Shown piece after piece: positions 49,140 through 63,300 of a stretch of 64,000 bases of DNA. Position 1 is the stretch's first letter; the number at the start of each line of letters is the position of its first letter. The stretch comes from Heterotrichella gracilis (taxonomy: Eukaryota > Sar > Xanthophyceae > Tribonematales > Xanthonemataceae): contig JAULBX010014426.1 in assembly GCA_032358255.1 (NCBI GenBank), positions 1 to 64,000 of the forward strand, in the 5' to 3' direction. The notes under the pieces are model-generated. The model had not been told where the DNA came from. It was given only the letters and a program-made list of their open reading frames with translations, and ran no database searches. Both the position numbers and the translations under genes were made by a program.

Positions 49140-50361
49140 ATCACACCTCCACTGGCAGCTCTCCACTAGTGTGTATTTGAGTGCCATGCGCACTCCGCCG
49201 CCATGGCCTGAGGCATTTGTCTCACAGTGCAACGTTGGAACTGTTACTGTGACGCACGTTGGATCTCAATAACTGGATTGCATCAATATTGTGCATCCGC
49301 GTCATCCGCGTAATGGTTCAGGAGGTCAGTGGTTGACTTGCCACTGATGCGACAACAGGCGCCTTGGGCACTAATTTTCAAAGTTGTTGTTTTCGTCCTG
49401 TGTGTCACCATCATGAGTATGGTAGATCACTATGGTACATCACATTCAATGATAATCATTCTTGCTGTCAAGTTGAGATCGCAACGCGCGTGGTGCCAAT
49501 GGTTACCACAAGTGCAGCTGCTGCAGCCAAAATGGATTCAAGAGGAAAAACTCTGTGGCACAACCTCTATGCATGTCACGCTGGCAAAAAAACGTTTGCA
49601 AGACGGCATATGCCTGCATGCCTCTTGGCTGAGAAAGGGCCGATTCCAGAACAGTATATTCATATACAGACATTAACACAGGGCCTGGGCCTGTCATTTT
49701 CACCAACTGCCCAACTGCCCTGTAATCAATATTGCTGGTGGTGCAGGGTGCGGTCCCAGCTGCGCACCTAGGATAAGCAATGGCCCACCGGGGCAGCAGG
49801 GTACTGAAATGAAGTGTACATTTAAGAAGGATGTCAAAGTGGATATGGATAGCATGCTCAAGTGATTGACTTTTTATGGGGGCTATGCATAGTTGCTATG
49901 CCGCCATATTCACGCCTTTGGCGTCTGTTTTCTTTTCTTTTCTTGTTCATCGATGAACATGATTATGTCAACAGCTGCCAGCTTGCAGCTGCATCAGTCG
50001 CATAGCCATACTCTCCTAAGCCCCAGCCTCAAGTCGTCAAGCCATACAGTCAAGGGCTGGCCGTCACCCGTTTTGAGAATCCAGCAGCATGTCACATGTG
50101 CGCATCACAACCTGCCCCTCCCCCCTGGCCGTGAAATGGTGGCCGGGTCTTCCACTGGTGAGGGGGTGTCAATGCCAGGATCTGCAGATGGCACACACAT
50201 AGGCTGTCAGGTCTCATTGGCAGGTCTTTTGAACCACTGTTAACTGGCGCATGGCCGCACAGATGCTCAACGGCAAAGGGCATCATGCCAGAGCAAACAT
50301 AAGCGGGGCTCTCTTCTTCACGTTGACAATATCAAGTGTTACCCAGCTGAACTCCAAGCCA
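49140..50361. other. Convergent 3' region of carbonic anhydrase and BASS
   Basis: It contains the 3' UTRs of both flanking genes and the second copy of the AAAAG/ACGCCAAAGGCGT repeat (minus orientation, about 49908-49944). No other gene was recognised. Confidence 0.45.
49908..49944 (-). repeat. Dispersed repeat: ACGCCTTTGGCGT hairpin plus CTTTT run
   Basis: This is the reverse complement of the block at 29216-29260, sharing about 35 bases including the palindrome and the A/G-rich run. Confidence 0.7.
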
Positions 50362-53123
50362 TCAGCTAATGCCTCCCCACCACCCACCATTCTGCATGCA
50401 CACCACCCCTGCCACAGCCAGCACAACCCTCCCCCCCTTGCCTGCACCCTCTAACCCCCCCACACCTGATGTCACCTCCTCCTCGTCGTCCACCGGACGC
50501 CTGCTCCAACCCGCCGCCAGGGCGCTGCCCAGCATGCTGTGCATGCAAGCGCTGATGGCCGCAGGTACCGCCACCAGGGGGTCTAGGAACTGCAGCGCCA
50601 GCACCGCACCCAGCGTGCTGTTCTGCATGCCAACCTCGATGCTGTTGGTGCGGCTGCCGCGCTCGTCCATGCCCAGCAGGCGGGACAGGCTGTACCCCGC
50701 CGCAAACCCGCCTGCGGGGTGGTGGGTGGTGGTTGCAGGGATTGAAAGTGGCTGGAGTGGGTTGGGGTAATGCGCCGTGATCAAATGGACATCCCAGGCG
50801 CCAGATCCATGCATACGCTTACATATGCACATGCAGCAATTTGGAGGGGGCACACGGCAAACAGGCAGGAAATTGTAGTATGGAGGATTGCCATGTACGC
50901 AGCAACAAGTACATGATCACATGCACATGTTGGATTGTCCTGCTGTAATCTTATTACCCCTGGCATAGACAGCAGTTGCAAGTGCACCACTCTGCAATGC
51001 TCCTCCCAGTCCCCTCCCCCACCTGCGTGCAATATGAACACCGCCCCCAGCAGCAGTGGCCCAGCCGTGGGTATGGCCGCCGCATTGGATGCCAGCACGC
51101 TCCCGCATATGAGGGCAATGACCAGCACAGCAGCCACCGCAGCCAGGGGGGCGATCTTGCGCATGGCTACTGGGAAGAGGGTGTTGAGGGTTGCGCCCAG
51201 CAGCACCGGGACCAGAACCACCTGCACATAGAAATGCATGGTAATGGGCCCGAGGTAATGGCCCTGGTTGCTATACAACAGGCTGTGACAGGCAGCACCT
51301 CATGCATGAGCACACCAGCAGGGCTGCATTAATGGGCACACATGGCGTCTTCTGCTGCTGATGCATGCCAAGATGAGGGACATTCCAGATGCAAGCCTAC
51401 ATAGTCCAATCCCATCAATATTCCGTCTGCATGATTGACACAAACATCGCTGCCAGGTCCACTGCCACCAGGCTGCCCATCCTCACCCTCGCCCACGCCA
51501 CCCTTCCACACCACCACCAGCCCAAACCCCACCAGCCATTGATGGCACGCCTACGGTACATCCCTACATCCAAAATGGTTTACTGCCCACAAGAGAATAA
51601 TTTCCTACATTAATAGATTCTGTTGAGCCCTCACCTGCATGGTTGACACGAACATCGCTGCCAGGTCCACCGCCACCAGTCTCCCCACCAGCAGCTTGGT
51701 GAGCAGGGGGGTGGCCAGCACGGCAGCCAGTGTTGAGCACGAGGTCATCATCACGCTCAGCGCCACGTCAGCCTGTGCCAGGTAGGTGACCACGTTGCTG
51801 GCGGTGCCTCCGGGGCAGCAGGACACAAGGATGAGGCTGCGGGGGGAGGGTTGTGGATGAGGATGAACCTTTATCAATGTAGATTAAATCCTTTTTGTTG
51901 CGCGCATACGATATATTCATCTCAAGAGATATTTTTTGTTCAATAATTCACGAGCAGGCGGGTGGAAAATGAGGATGATGTGCAGGTGGGACATGCAGCT
52001 GCAAGACGGGGTTGGGATAGTGAAGGACGGTGTTGATGGTACTGCAGTGGCAATGGGATGGGGCACCAAAAATATGGCCATGTGGTTGAGTCCATCAAGG
52101 GTAATAAAATAGTAACAGGACCTATTATTATCTTATTACCCTTGACTCCAGTCTAAGGAAATGCATGTATGGAGGTCTCGTGCAAGCCAAAACAATGTAG
52201 ACGATTGCACATATGATCATGCAGTGTAAAGCAGGGCAGTGTGTCCACTAGCCAGTGCCTATGCCCTTGCTCACCCCACTGCAAACGAGGGGTGCATGCC
52301 CGGCAGGCGCGACACCAGGAAACCCAGCAGCGGCATGACTGTGTACTGCAGGCAGAAGCCAACGGCGATGCGCTTGGGCTGGCGCAGCACTGCGGTCAGG
52401 TCCTGCAGGGGGGGTGGGGGATGGGAGGTGGTGCGAATGTTGTGGTTGTGTGGGCGTGTAGGGGGCAGCAACAGGGGGGTGTCGTGCTTGTTATCACACT
52501 CGTGCAACCAAACAAGCGCAAAAAGCAGCAGGCCATACAGCACAACATGATGCCAATGTAACTACACAACGTAAAAGCGTTTTCTTCCCTTGAAATATAT
52601 TCGAAAAGTATGTGGAGAAAAACATTTATTTTCATTTGCTCTCAAATTCATCATATTTTCTAAAATTCTGAACATATCATTTTTTTGCTCCCACCTCAAT
52701 GGTGAGTGACAGTCCCATCCCCAGCATGGTCACCGCCAGGCCCGCAGTGATGTACTGGCTGTGGAACCAGGCAAATGCGGGGGGGTGCGCCAGGCCAAGC
52801 ACTGCACCAGACACCACCCACAGGGGGAACAGATTGGTGACGGTGGTGGCGGCGCGGGCAAAGGCGGAGGTGGCGGGAGGAGGGGAGGGCAGGGCAGCGT
52901 CTGCATGAGCAACAAGCAGTGAATTGAATCGTGCCGATATGAGGTGCATGGAATAAAACTGACAAATATTGTGCCGATGGGTCGTGTTTGGCATGCACGC
53001 ACCCGAGGCTGCCATCGCCTTGATGGCTCCCGCATGGTGCTGCCGGTGGCCCACCAAAAGGTGGCCACTGGTGCGGCGCTGTGGCTGCGGCAGAGACTGG
53101 CATGGGATCCTGCAGGGCAGCAT
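50362..53123 (-). CDS. BASS-family (bile acid:sodium symporter-like) transporter, 401 aa
   Basis: Six exons close in phase: 53123-53003, 52900-52695, 52402-52275, 51836-51635, 51221-51023 and 50711-50362 (TGA). Family motifs include [60 protein letters not shown], and [16 protein letters not shown]. These cover the sodium-binding and crossover helices of BASS transporters, which carry organic acids such as pyruvate with Na+ in plastid envelopes. The first exon encodes a basic, acid-free leader of about 40 residues that fits a plastid transit peptide; the start ATG is 53123. Roughly nine to ten hydrophobic helices follow. The last 35 residues are Gly-rich and not conserved. The exact substrate (BASS1, 2 or 3 type) cannot be set by eye. 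Confidence 0.9.
51429..51472 (-). pseudogene. Decayed copy of BASS exon 4 end inside the next intron
   Basis: This stretch repeats the last 40 or so bases of BASS exon 4 (real copy about 51635-51680) with a few changes. It lies in the intron downstream of that exon, on the same strand. Confidence 0.75.
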
Positions 53124-54330
53124 GCATGGTGGTTGCGGCGTTACCCTGGATTAGGGTTTAGGCTGTGATGTGGATGTGGCGTTGGCCAGGGACACTGGTC
53201 ACCGGCAGCGGCAGCGCCAGATGCGACAAGGCAATCAAGCAAAAAGGGCACAGTAATGAAGCGTTTCAAGGTGCTTACTGCAGGCATGCACATCCGATGC
53301 ACATCCAATGCATGCATATATGCCCAAACGTTAGTCAAACGTGTTAAGTAGCGGCAAAGCCACATTGACCTGGTATCGAGCCGTACCTGGTCACACACGA
53401 CCCACGTAGTCGTAGTTGCTGCCCTGGCGCCCGTGAGGACGCCCCAACCACGTGCCAACGAGGTTGGCACACAACACTGGCGACCATGACTGTGTTTCGA
53501 AGACTTTAGTCGATGGCAAGCAACTCTCGCAAGGCTGCAATACTAATTCAGAGACGTCAGGCACTGCTGTAGTGCAGTAACAGCGCTGTGGGCAGTGAGT
53601 CTCAAGATGAGACGGCAACCTTTCAAAACACTACTGGTGAGGGACCACAATGCATGCCTAGTGGGAATGGGCGGTGGAAGATGCAGCAAGATGGCATCGA
53701 GCAATTATGCTAGAACATAGTTAGAACTGCACTCCTAGTTCTAGGACACAGACGTTGTAGCGTCAACGAGCCACATACGTTGGAAGCATTAGGGCAACCA
53801 GTTTGTCCCTGGGAGCTCGAAATGGGGATGATAAGTGTCACGATTTCACAATGCTGTTTAAACTCAGTGAAAAGGCCCTCTGTAAGCCCACAATTCTTGA
53901 ATGCCTTGCTGCACCTTGGTGTAGGTTAAAACGGCCATCAAGTCAGCCCCAGTTTGTTTGCTCCACACCCCACTGCTCGACTGGACTGCACGGTGCCCCC
54001 TGTTTTGAACTGGAGGCAGAAAGTCAGGTGCAGCATCGAACCCACCACGCCAGGCAGCAGCCTCGGTCCCTCCTCGTGATGCCTGGTATTTGGGGACGTG
54101 TTTAGGCAAGAAACCAGCGCTGCCGTGAGCTCTGCAGCCTTGTAGTCGTTCATTGGTGTTTCTGGGGACTAACTGAGTGAAGGGCGGGTGGGGGCTCCGC
54201 CAAAAGTCGTCCCATTCTGCACTTTGACGCCTGTTTGGCGTGAGCAGCCACCAATATGGTAAGCAATTGAGATCGTTTTCCTTTGAGGAAGGCCATCTGG
54301 GCTGCTTGTTGTGCATCACCACCGCTTGCC
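53124..54330. promoter_or_regulatory. Divergent region between BASS and the MBD-PHD gene
   Basis: It should contain the BASS promoter and the 5' end of the MBD-PHD gene, perhaps including a first exon. No other gene was recognised. Confidence 0.35.
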
Positions 54331-57300
54331 ATGTGGCCATGTAAGAGGGGGGTGGTGAGGTGCCTGTGTGTGATGCAGGGGACCACCAGTGCGGCGCAAG
54401 CCATTGAGAAGCTGAGGCAATACCTGGAGGAGCAAGGTGATTGCATTTTGTATGGGTGCTCTTCTGATGATGTTGCAGTGAGCTGGCATGGATTCTGCAC
54501 AGCGCCTATGGGGCAGGCCCACCATGGCGCCCACCCATCACCAACTGTTGCTGAGTGTGAACTTGGTTGTGATTTCACCTGCAGGGCTGGATTTGGGAGA
54601 TGGGTGGAGAGCAGAGGTCAAGTTCAGGAAGGAAGGTGCATCCAAGGGCGGCACAGACACGGTGCGTGGGCGGGGATCGCCAACGGGCGCCTGCATGGCG
54701 GGAAACGCACCCAGCCCTGATTGCTGCATCATTGTGCATGGATAAATATTACTGCAGGAATATGGTTGAAACACCTTGAACTGCTTGAAAAAGAGGTTGG
54801 GAGCAAAGTTTGTGCGAGTCCGCCAAGTTGGGATCCCAAGGACCAGAGTGCGCATCGCCAAGTGCATTTATTGAAGCCCTGCATATGCCAAGCACGGTGC
54901 ATAGCTGGATATCACTTGTGTTTTCATATGCGTGTTGGCATGCTGATATTGTACAATGAAGCCTCATCAGCAAGACATGCATCCCCCAGGACCATCACCG
55001 TTTCGGATTCTGCACATCCGCTATCCCAAAGGGCAACGCTCCTTGCGGCACCCAACCGGGTGTGGGGTTGCTGTCCTGTTGCTGACACAGAGATAAACCC
55101 TTGCTGCAGTACTTCTTTGCTCCCAACGGAGAGCGGTTCCGGTCTCGTGTGGAGGTGCGCACTACCCCCCCTTGACCACACCCTGCGCATGTGCCAGGAA
55201 CCCACGCTTGTCTTGTTCCTAGCCAGTCCGTGTACTGCACTGCAGACTTGCCCAACACAATCTTGAGGTTTTCATCACTGTGCCACACAATTATTGTTTT
55301 TTGCTCACCCTGTGGGCTGCACGTGGCTGGTCTGGTGTGTTGGGGGCGGCAGGTTGGTGGTGTTGGTGGCTGTGGCAGTGATGGTGTGGTGCTGGTGCAG
55401 GTGGCGCGCGTGGTGGCTGCAATCACTGGGGACTCCTTTGTGGAAAGGTACAGTCCACTGCGGGGTTGCTGTGTGTCGGTCCTTGCATCAGCCGGGCACA
55501 TCGTTTTGTTGCTGCCTTTCGGTTGTCAGCAGTGCACAGTAGGCGCGCAACAACGCAAGCAACCTTGTACAGAATACTGCCTGCTGGTTGTTTCATACCT
55601 GCATTTAAATCCTGTGCTTCTTCTGGGATATTAAATGTGCACGTTTCATTCACCCAAGCAACCCCTTACACACTGTGACATGTGTCTGCCTGTCGCCCTG
55701 TACCACGCACCCTGCCTTTTCCCCCCAGCACCCACCCACCCCACCTGCTCCCTTTCCCCCAGGGAGAAGGCGCCGGTGGTGCGCCTGAAGCTTCCCCCCG
55801 GCTACCGCAAGTTCGACAACCTGGTGGGTGCAGGGGGAAAGTGGGGGTGGGAGGTAGGCCCTTGTGGCACTGGCGGGTGCACTTTTCCCGGCGGCTGCTG
55901 CTGCCCGAGCTGCTTAGGGTTTAGATCTCAAAGCTAAGGGATCAGCGTGTAACACCCACAAATTCTTTCATTTTATCATATACCAATGCTGATGCATTTG
56001 TGCAGCACTCGGACGCTGATCGCCTCTTCTGGCAAGATGCATACATAACTATTAATCAAATCTTTAAATTTAATCAGTATTTTATGATGCCATCCCAACT
56101 CAGATCGCCTACCCTCCGAGCTACAGAATAATGTTGTTTGTACTTGATTAAATGTATTTTATGTTGACTATTTGTGCAGCACCCCGACTCCGAGCGCCTG
56201 CTGTCCGATCTGCGTGCCTACATCGGCGCCATGGGGGTGACACTGGGCCAGGGCTGGCACGTGCAGCAGGGGGAGCAATGCGAGGGGAAGGAGGGGGAGG
56301 CACCCGCACGCACACCCATCTACTGCCACCCGGATGGCTCCCACTTCCCCTCACATGCATCCGTGGCAGCATACTTGGAGCTGGTGCCAATGCCAATACC
56401 AGTGCTGCCAGAGGCGGTGGCATCCTCGCCCCCGCCGCCACCGCAGGATGCGGTACCACCCGCAGCCCTGCAGCATGCCAAATCGCCAGGTAGGGGGTGC
56501 GAGTGAAAGAGCGACGTAAGAAAAAGGGGGTGGTGGTCTGGTTACCAGGTGGCACGTGCGGGCGTGGGGTGTGGAGCCACGCATGGCTCCACAAGTGTGA
56601 CAGTTCTTTTCTTCTGCCTCAGCAATACCCTAGGGGTTCTACCAGGAGGGACTATCATGTTGTGCCAGGGAAGCATTCACTAGCATCATCCCCAGTGTTC
56701 ACGTGTGCTGTTCCTTGGGTCCATGCCAATGCTGTCAACCCACCTCATAAAAGGAACCCCACCCCCTCCTTCTTTCCCATACAGCTATTGGCGTCAACAT
56801 GTCCCTATTCACCCACCCACCACCTATGCCAATGCCATTGCCATAAACCCTTTCACGCCGCACAAGAAACCCCACACCCTCCTCACTTCCATTCCAGCAC
56901 CCCCCTCCCCACCACCACCATCCACCACCCACCCATGCTCATCCCCCTTCCTTGCAGTGATCAGCGTCAACATGCCCCCTGCCGACGCCGCCCATCTGCT
57001 CATGATCCTACCCAACGCCACCTTCTCCTCCCCCACACCCACACCCACACCCCCGCCCCCCACCAACACACCCCTTGTTGCCCCCGCGCCCTTAGAAGAC
57101 CCCCCGCTCGACCCTCCCGCTGCACCCCCCCTCGACCCCTTTTCCACCCTGGTGGCGGCGGCAGGGGGGGCGCACAGCGGTAGATCGCAAGGGGATGATG
57201 ATGATGATGATGATGGGGAGGGGGGGTCGGGGTCGGGGGCAGATGGGTCACATGGCACACCGCATGGGGCGTCGCACACGCAGGTGGGGTGCAGGGTCTA

Positions 57301-60300
57301 GGGTTTAGGGTTTAGGGTGCAGGCTGGCGCACTGACCATGGGCACTGGCCATGTGTGGCTTAGGTGGGGAATGGGCAGTGCTTGGGGGTTGGTAGGGGAC
57401 CTGGGCGGCGGTCATGTAGGTCCAGGGTTAAGGGTGATAAGGGGCATGGGCAGTGTCCATGTAGGGGCAGGGTTCATCCAACTTTGCATTGATGCGCCTT
57501 CAGCAGGGAATTTGAACCCTCCCTTCACATGCTGCCGTCACACCCACCCCAATACCCACCTCCACTGCCCTCACCCCGCAGGCTTTCCCCCTCCCACCCC
57601 CCACCTCGCCCACCCCCTCCCCCTCTCCCGGCTCGCGTAAAGGTCTGCCATCCATCGCTGAGCGCCGCAGGAAGCTGCGGGAGAAGCTGGGGCCAAAGGA
57701 GGAGGAGTGGCAAGAAGGGATGCACGAGGTGCGCACACAGATGGGTGAACCCTGTGGAGGAACCGGCAGCCACAAACTGGGCTTGGATACGCCTATTGCT
57801 GGATCCAACAGTTTGGTGTTGACTGGATATCGTTCAGTGTTGTGGCTTGCACGACAATGGCAATGGCAATGTGAATGGGCTCCACCCTCACAGTGGAGCA
57901 ATTGTATTTTCTCGTGCCATTCAACTGCATGCAAATCCTCTGAGCCTCGATATTGAGATTCACACGGCAACCAAGAGTCCTGGATTGCCCACTTAAAGTC
58001 CCCAATTGCCCATTCCCTCCCTGTGCAGGATGCGATGTCTTTTGACCTCCCCGGCACTGCCCCATTCCCACCATACACCACCGCACTCCCCACCAGCCAC
58101 TACCCCCCCGCCATCGCCCAGCTTGACGGCGCCTCCCTCACCCCCTCACCCTCGGGCGCTGGAGGAGCCGGGGATCCTCTGGCAGCTGCTGCACACCTGG
58201 CGCGCCTGGCAGCCTTTGTGGAGGCGAGAGGTACGAGGGTGAACCCTAGGCTAGAGATAATGGCGTAATTGGTTGGGATATAGGGTTTAGGTTTTTGGAA
58301 GCAAGGTCGTTGGGTGGAGCTGAGTGCCCGGGTGACGACGCACCCCTCACCCTTAGGGGCTGGGGATCTGCTGGAGCAAAGCGCTTGCCACACCCCAGTG
58401 AAACCCCTTGCCACAGCCTAGGAAAACCCTTGCACCATCCCTGTGAAACCCTTGTACCACCCCAGAAAAGAAATCTTGCCAAAGCCATGCAAAACCCTTG
58501 CCACAGCATAGAAAAACCCTTGCCAAACCCTAGCACACCCTACCCCCTCGCCCTCACGCAGGCGGCCGCCTGGACGAGGGGTGGCACTCCACCGTGACTG
58601 TGCGCAACAAGGGGGACAGGGTGGGGCGCACAGACGTGCTGTTCTACGCCCCCGACGGCACCAAGTATCGCTCCCCCCAGGAGGTCGCTCGAGTCATGGA
58701 CCTGCCCCACAAGCCCATCCACCCGGGCGCAAAACCCTCTACAAAACCCTACCACCCCGGCCCACGACCCCAAAAGGGTGTGACCAGCCCGGAGGTGCTG
58801 GCCATGGCTGTGGCGCTGGGGCAAGGGGTGAAATTCCCGGCTGTGAGTAGGTGGGGAGGTCAGCCCCAGTGCCCCCAACCCCCCGAGCTGAGGGCCAATG
58901 GGTTGCCTGCCCTGTCCCCCCCACGCAGACTGCCCAGGCAGGCGGCCGCTGCAAGGTGAGGCACAAGGGGTGCAGCGCCAGTAGATGGATTTGTTGCATG
59001 CCAGATTGAGTAACCACTTTCATGCCACCGCCCCTGCCCCCCCAGGCCCCCGCTCCCCTCCGGCCCCCGCCGCCCCCCCGCCCCCGCCCCCTCTGCCCCT
59101 CAGGACTCTGGACCCTCCACCTCCGGCCGCCCCCGGCGCTCCACCGCGGGTGTGGTTGACTACCGACTGCTGCATGAACACGATGACAAGGTCACGCTGG
59201 CAGACGTACGAGGTGGGTAAGGATGGAGCCAGGGGTGCTGTGTCGGCAAGGCTTGACCCAACCTTTAAAAACCCTTAAAGTCTGCCTGGCTTCGCGCACC
59301 TGCACTTTGAAGAGCAAATTTTGTGGGTGGGGGGACAAGAAATTAGTTTTGGATCATGGACATGATGACAAGGTCACGCTGGCAGATGTCCAAGGTGGGT
59401 AAGGAGGGTTGTGGGGCACAAAAGCATTAAATACTGGCTGATGAAAAACCTAAAGTTCGCATTGCAGCTTGTCAACCCATGGTATCTACAGTGCCGGAAC
59501 CCACCTGCTTGGCACCGCTTGTGCAACACAGACTGCTAATTTGATTGCATTGCTAGAGTGCAAATGTATACTAAATAAAGCAAAATTTAGCAAACGTTCT
59601 TTTGCAGCCGAACAAGACGCGCTGGCCCGCCGCGGTCGCCCCCCCAGCGCCACCAACGGGGTCGCAGCGGCATGGGGGGAGGAGGCAGGTGCGGGCATGG
59701 GGAGGAAAAGCAACGTGGGCCGCGGCAGCAAGCGCGCCCACCAGCATCGGCCCGAGGGTCACGAGTTTGCCCAGTACATCAGCCGGGTGCGCAACCAGGT
59801 GCAGCGGATCAGGTGAGGGGGGGCAGGGCATTGTGAGGTGTTTTGTGGAGTGGCCTTGCATGTGCGGTGTTATCAAATATGCACATCTGCCGTGACCATG
59901 GAAAACATGCCATCATTGGGTGCGCAACCAGGTGCAGCGGATCAGGTGAGGGGAGCAGGGTGTGCGGGGCCATATGCAGGGTAGGGCGTTGGGAGATGAC
60001 CATGCCGCTGTGTGGAGTGGAGTTGCATGCTGGGTGTCATCAAAGTTTGCACAGTAGTTATAAATATATACACACGCCCCGGTAGGCAAGAGGAGGCGCT
60101 CCTCGAGGTGTCCTCCACCTGACGGGTGGCGGGGTTTAATTAAACAATCAATCATAATTATTTGGCTGTCTATTAATTGGGACAATAGTGGCGTGGTCAT
60201 GTAGAAAAGGCCAGGTGTGCCATTGCGTAAACCCTGCAACCCTGAGTGTCCTCCCATCCACCACCCACCCAACCACCCCATCCACCTCCTCCCTTGCAGG

Positions 60301-63300
60301 CAAGAGGAGGCTCTGCTTGAGGCGTATGATGCTGATGGGTGGCGTGGTGCAAGCAAGGAGAAGGTGAAGCAGACGCATGAGATCGCACGGGCAAGGCAGC
60401 AGGTGAGGCGGGGGGGTGGGAGGGCTGGGGTGGATGGAGGGGAGTGGAAAGAGTGGGGAGTCATGGAGAAGGCAGTGCATATTGCAACAGGGCAATGTGT
60501 CGTAATCAAATAAACACTGTCGTGTAAGTTTTTGAATAATTGACACAAATCTCCCGCTTCCCCCCAACCCATGTCGAGCGCAGCAGGCAGCTGAATGGAT
60601 ATACAAATAATTACTCATTTATCATTGTATGTATACAAATTGACACGGATCCTGTCTTCCCCCACCCCAGGTTGAGCGCAGCAAGGAAATCATCCGCAGT
60701 TGTGTGCGCGCATGCGAGGAGGCCCCGGGACACACCCCCATCCCTGAGCACCTGTTTGACTCTGAGGGACAGATCGACCAGGCACACATTTTCTGCGCCA
60801 AGTGCGGGGTCATGGAGGCCGAGGAGGTGGGTTTAGGGTTTTAGGGTTTTGTAGGTTATGGTTTGGGGTCATGGAGGCGAAGGCGAAGGAGGTGGGTGCG
60901 GGAGACAACCCTACTATCCTGGAGTGTGGACCCTACACCCTGGATTGCAGATTGCCGTTGCATCCTGTTTTCCGCAAGGTGCTGCCCCTCACCAGTGGAA
61001 TTTGGATTGCTACTTAAAAATGACGCTGTTTATTATAAGGTGTGTTCTAATGGTTGCAATGGGCTTCTAATTTGCGCAAAACGATTTAAATTGTTTTGAA
61101 CAATTGAAGGCTAAATGGAATTGTTCAACCCCCTGCCCCTCCTCCCCCCAGGACAACGACATCATCCTGTGTGACGGCCCCTGCGGCCGCGCCTACCACG
61201 AGAAATGCCTGCACCCGCCAGTGGTGGCTGCAGACCTGCCTGAGGATGAGGGCTGGCTGTGCCCCGCGTGCGACGCAAAGGTGGGGTTGGGGGGATGGTG
61301 GTGGTGTGGTCGCGGCAACAGCACGTGTGTGGAGTGGAGGGGTATGGATTGACCTACTTGCACCTGCTGCTGCAGTCAGGCGGGGAGTCATGTGCGCATC
61401 TCAGGACGACTGGAACTGAGCAACTCTCGACCACTACCCAATTTTCCAACACTTGTGTCTTAATGTCCCACAACACAGCCATTTACCCCTTTTCAGGCCG
61501 ACGTGCTTGAGATCGTGAACCAGGAGTTTGACACAGATTACTGGCTGGAGACACCCGCCGCTGAAGTGCTGCCGCGCGACCCCACCGCACCCACTGCCAG
61601 CGAGATGCCTTCCACTTCCTCGGGGGGGTTCCTTGCGGTTGATCTGCCCTCATCGGACCCTGATGATGAGTCGTTCAGGTGGGAGTGCGGGAGGGGGCTG
61701 GGTCGGGGTGTGGGGTTTTGCATGTGGTGGGTGGTGTGGGGACGAGGTGACGTGGTGTGGTGGTTGGGTGCCTCTAGGGTTTAGGTGGGGGGATGGGGAA
61801 GAGCATGGCCTTGGTTGCAGCTGTTGGTGGGTGTTGGGCACCACAAGTGCCAACCGCAGGCAGCATGGTGTGGCAGGATAGCTCATGGATTTAAATTCGG
61901 CAAGCATGGACGCATGGCGTACGGGGCACTACGGGCGCACCATTTAGGTGTTCAGAATGCATCGCAGGCAATCACAGAAAGGATCGTCATGCCGATGCCA
62001 CAATACTCGCATGGTCATCATCCATTCTGCACGTGTTCTGGGTTGTTCTCTCCGCCATGTCAAATTGTCAATGATTTGACAAGGCAAAAATGGAATAGGA
62101 AATGGGAAAAGATATCCTTGCTTCCCTCGCTCGCCACCTACCTTTACCCCGTCCCTGTATCGACATCCCACTTCCCTGCCAGGGACGATGGCTCACGAGA
62201 CGACGAAGGTAACGAGGAGGAAAGCGTGAGCGGTGGGGATGGCAGCGGGGGGAGTGGGTCCAGTGGCGGGGATGGGGGAGTGAGCAGCAGTCTGGCTTCT
62301 GAGGACATGGGCGCAGTGGTTTCACCACGCAAGAGGGACAGGTGCGGGGGGATTGGAATGGGGTTTGGGATGGGATTCAGGATGGGATAGGCTTGATTTG
62401 CCCTTTTGGAGGTGGGCATGCGTGAGTGCTTGTAAGGTTTGGGTAGGGTCTTGTCAGGTTGTACTCATAAAGCACGTGCCTTCCAACTGGAGGAACATTA
62501 CATGACAGGTGCAGGCGGGATGCATCACTAATGGTGGTCGCGCGCCATGCACCCTCATCTTTCCTGAGCCACTGCCACATGTCATCCCAGTACATGAAGC
62601 ACCCATTGCCAAACCCCTAAACCCTAAAACCTTACACCCTTAACCCTAACTGTGCAGGGTGGGTGACAGTGACGGCAGCCAAGGGGAGGACACCAGCTCC
62701 TGACCCTAATTCCTAAACACCAAACCTCAAATCCTAAACCCTAAACCCTACACCCCAACTGCGCAGGGTGGGTGACAGCGATGACAGCCAAGTGGAGGAA
62801 ACCAGCTCCTCTGGCGGTGCCCCCCCTGAGACGCTGGTGGTGCAGGGCAAGCGGCAGCGCACACAGGTGGACTACAAGGTAGGCAGGGAAACCCTAGGCT
62901 AGGGTTTCAGGTAGTAGGTGTGGTGTGGTGGCGATGCTGGTGTTTGGGGCATGGATGGCACCATGGGTAGCGCCGCCATCCGTGCATGAATCCGTTTGAC
63001 AACATCTGCATGCTGACATCCTGCCTGCGTCGACATGGCCACCCTGGTGCACGCCTGTGCCTATCAGATCAGGTATCAGGAACAGGATGTGGGTGCACCA
63101 CGTTTGGTTTACACTGCCTCAAATGCTTCCTCAGCGAACACGAGCACCCACCCATACACCCGCACGTAATTGCCCTCATTACTCACGTATCCCACCTCCG
63201 CTTGCCCGCAGGCGCTGAACGCCCAGATGTTTGGGAACGTGGTTGATGATGAAGAGGAGGAGGTGGTGTCGGATGAGGACTGGGGACCGGCAGATGGGAG

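Noticed and set aside
62657-62703. Treated first as the genuine exon 19
   Set aside because: It meets TGA after 45 bases, while the copy at 62767 continues in phase to a conserved C-terminus; kept only as a possible alternative end.
60832-62760. TTTAGGG runs as a chromosome end
   Set aside because: The runs are only a few units long, lie in introns, and coding exons continue on both sides.
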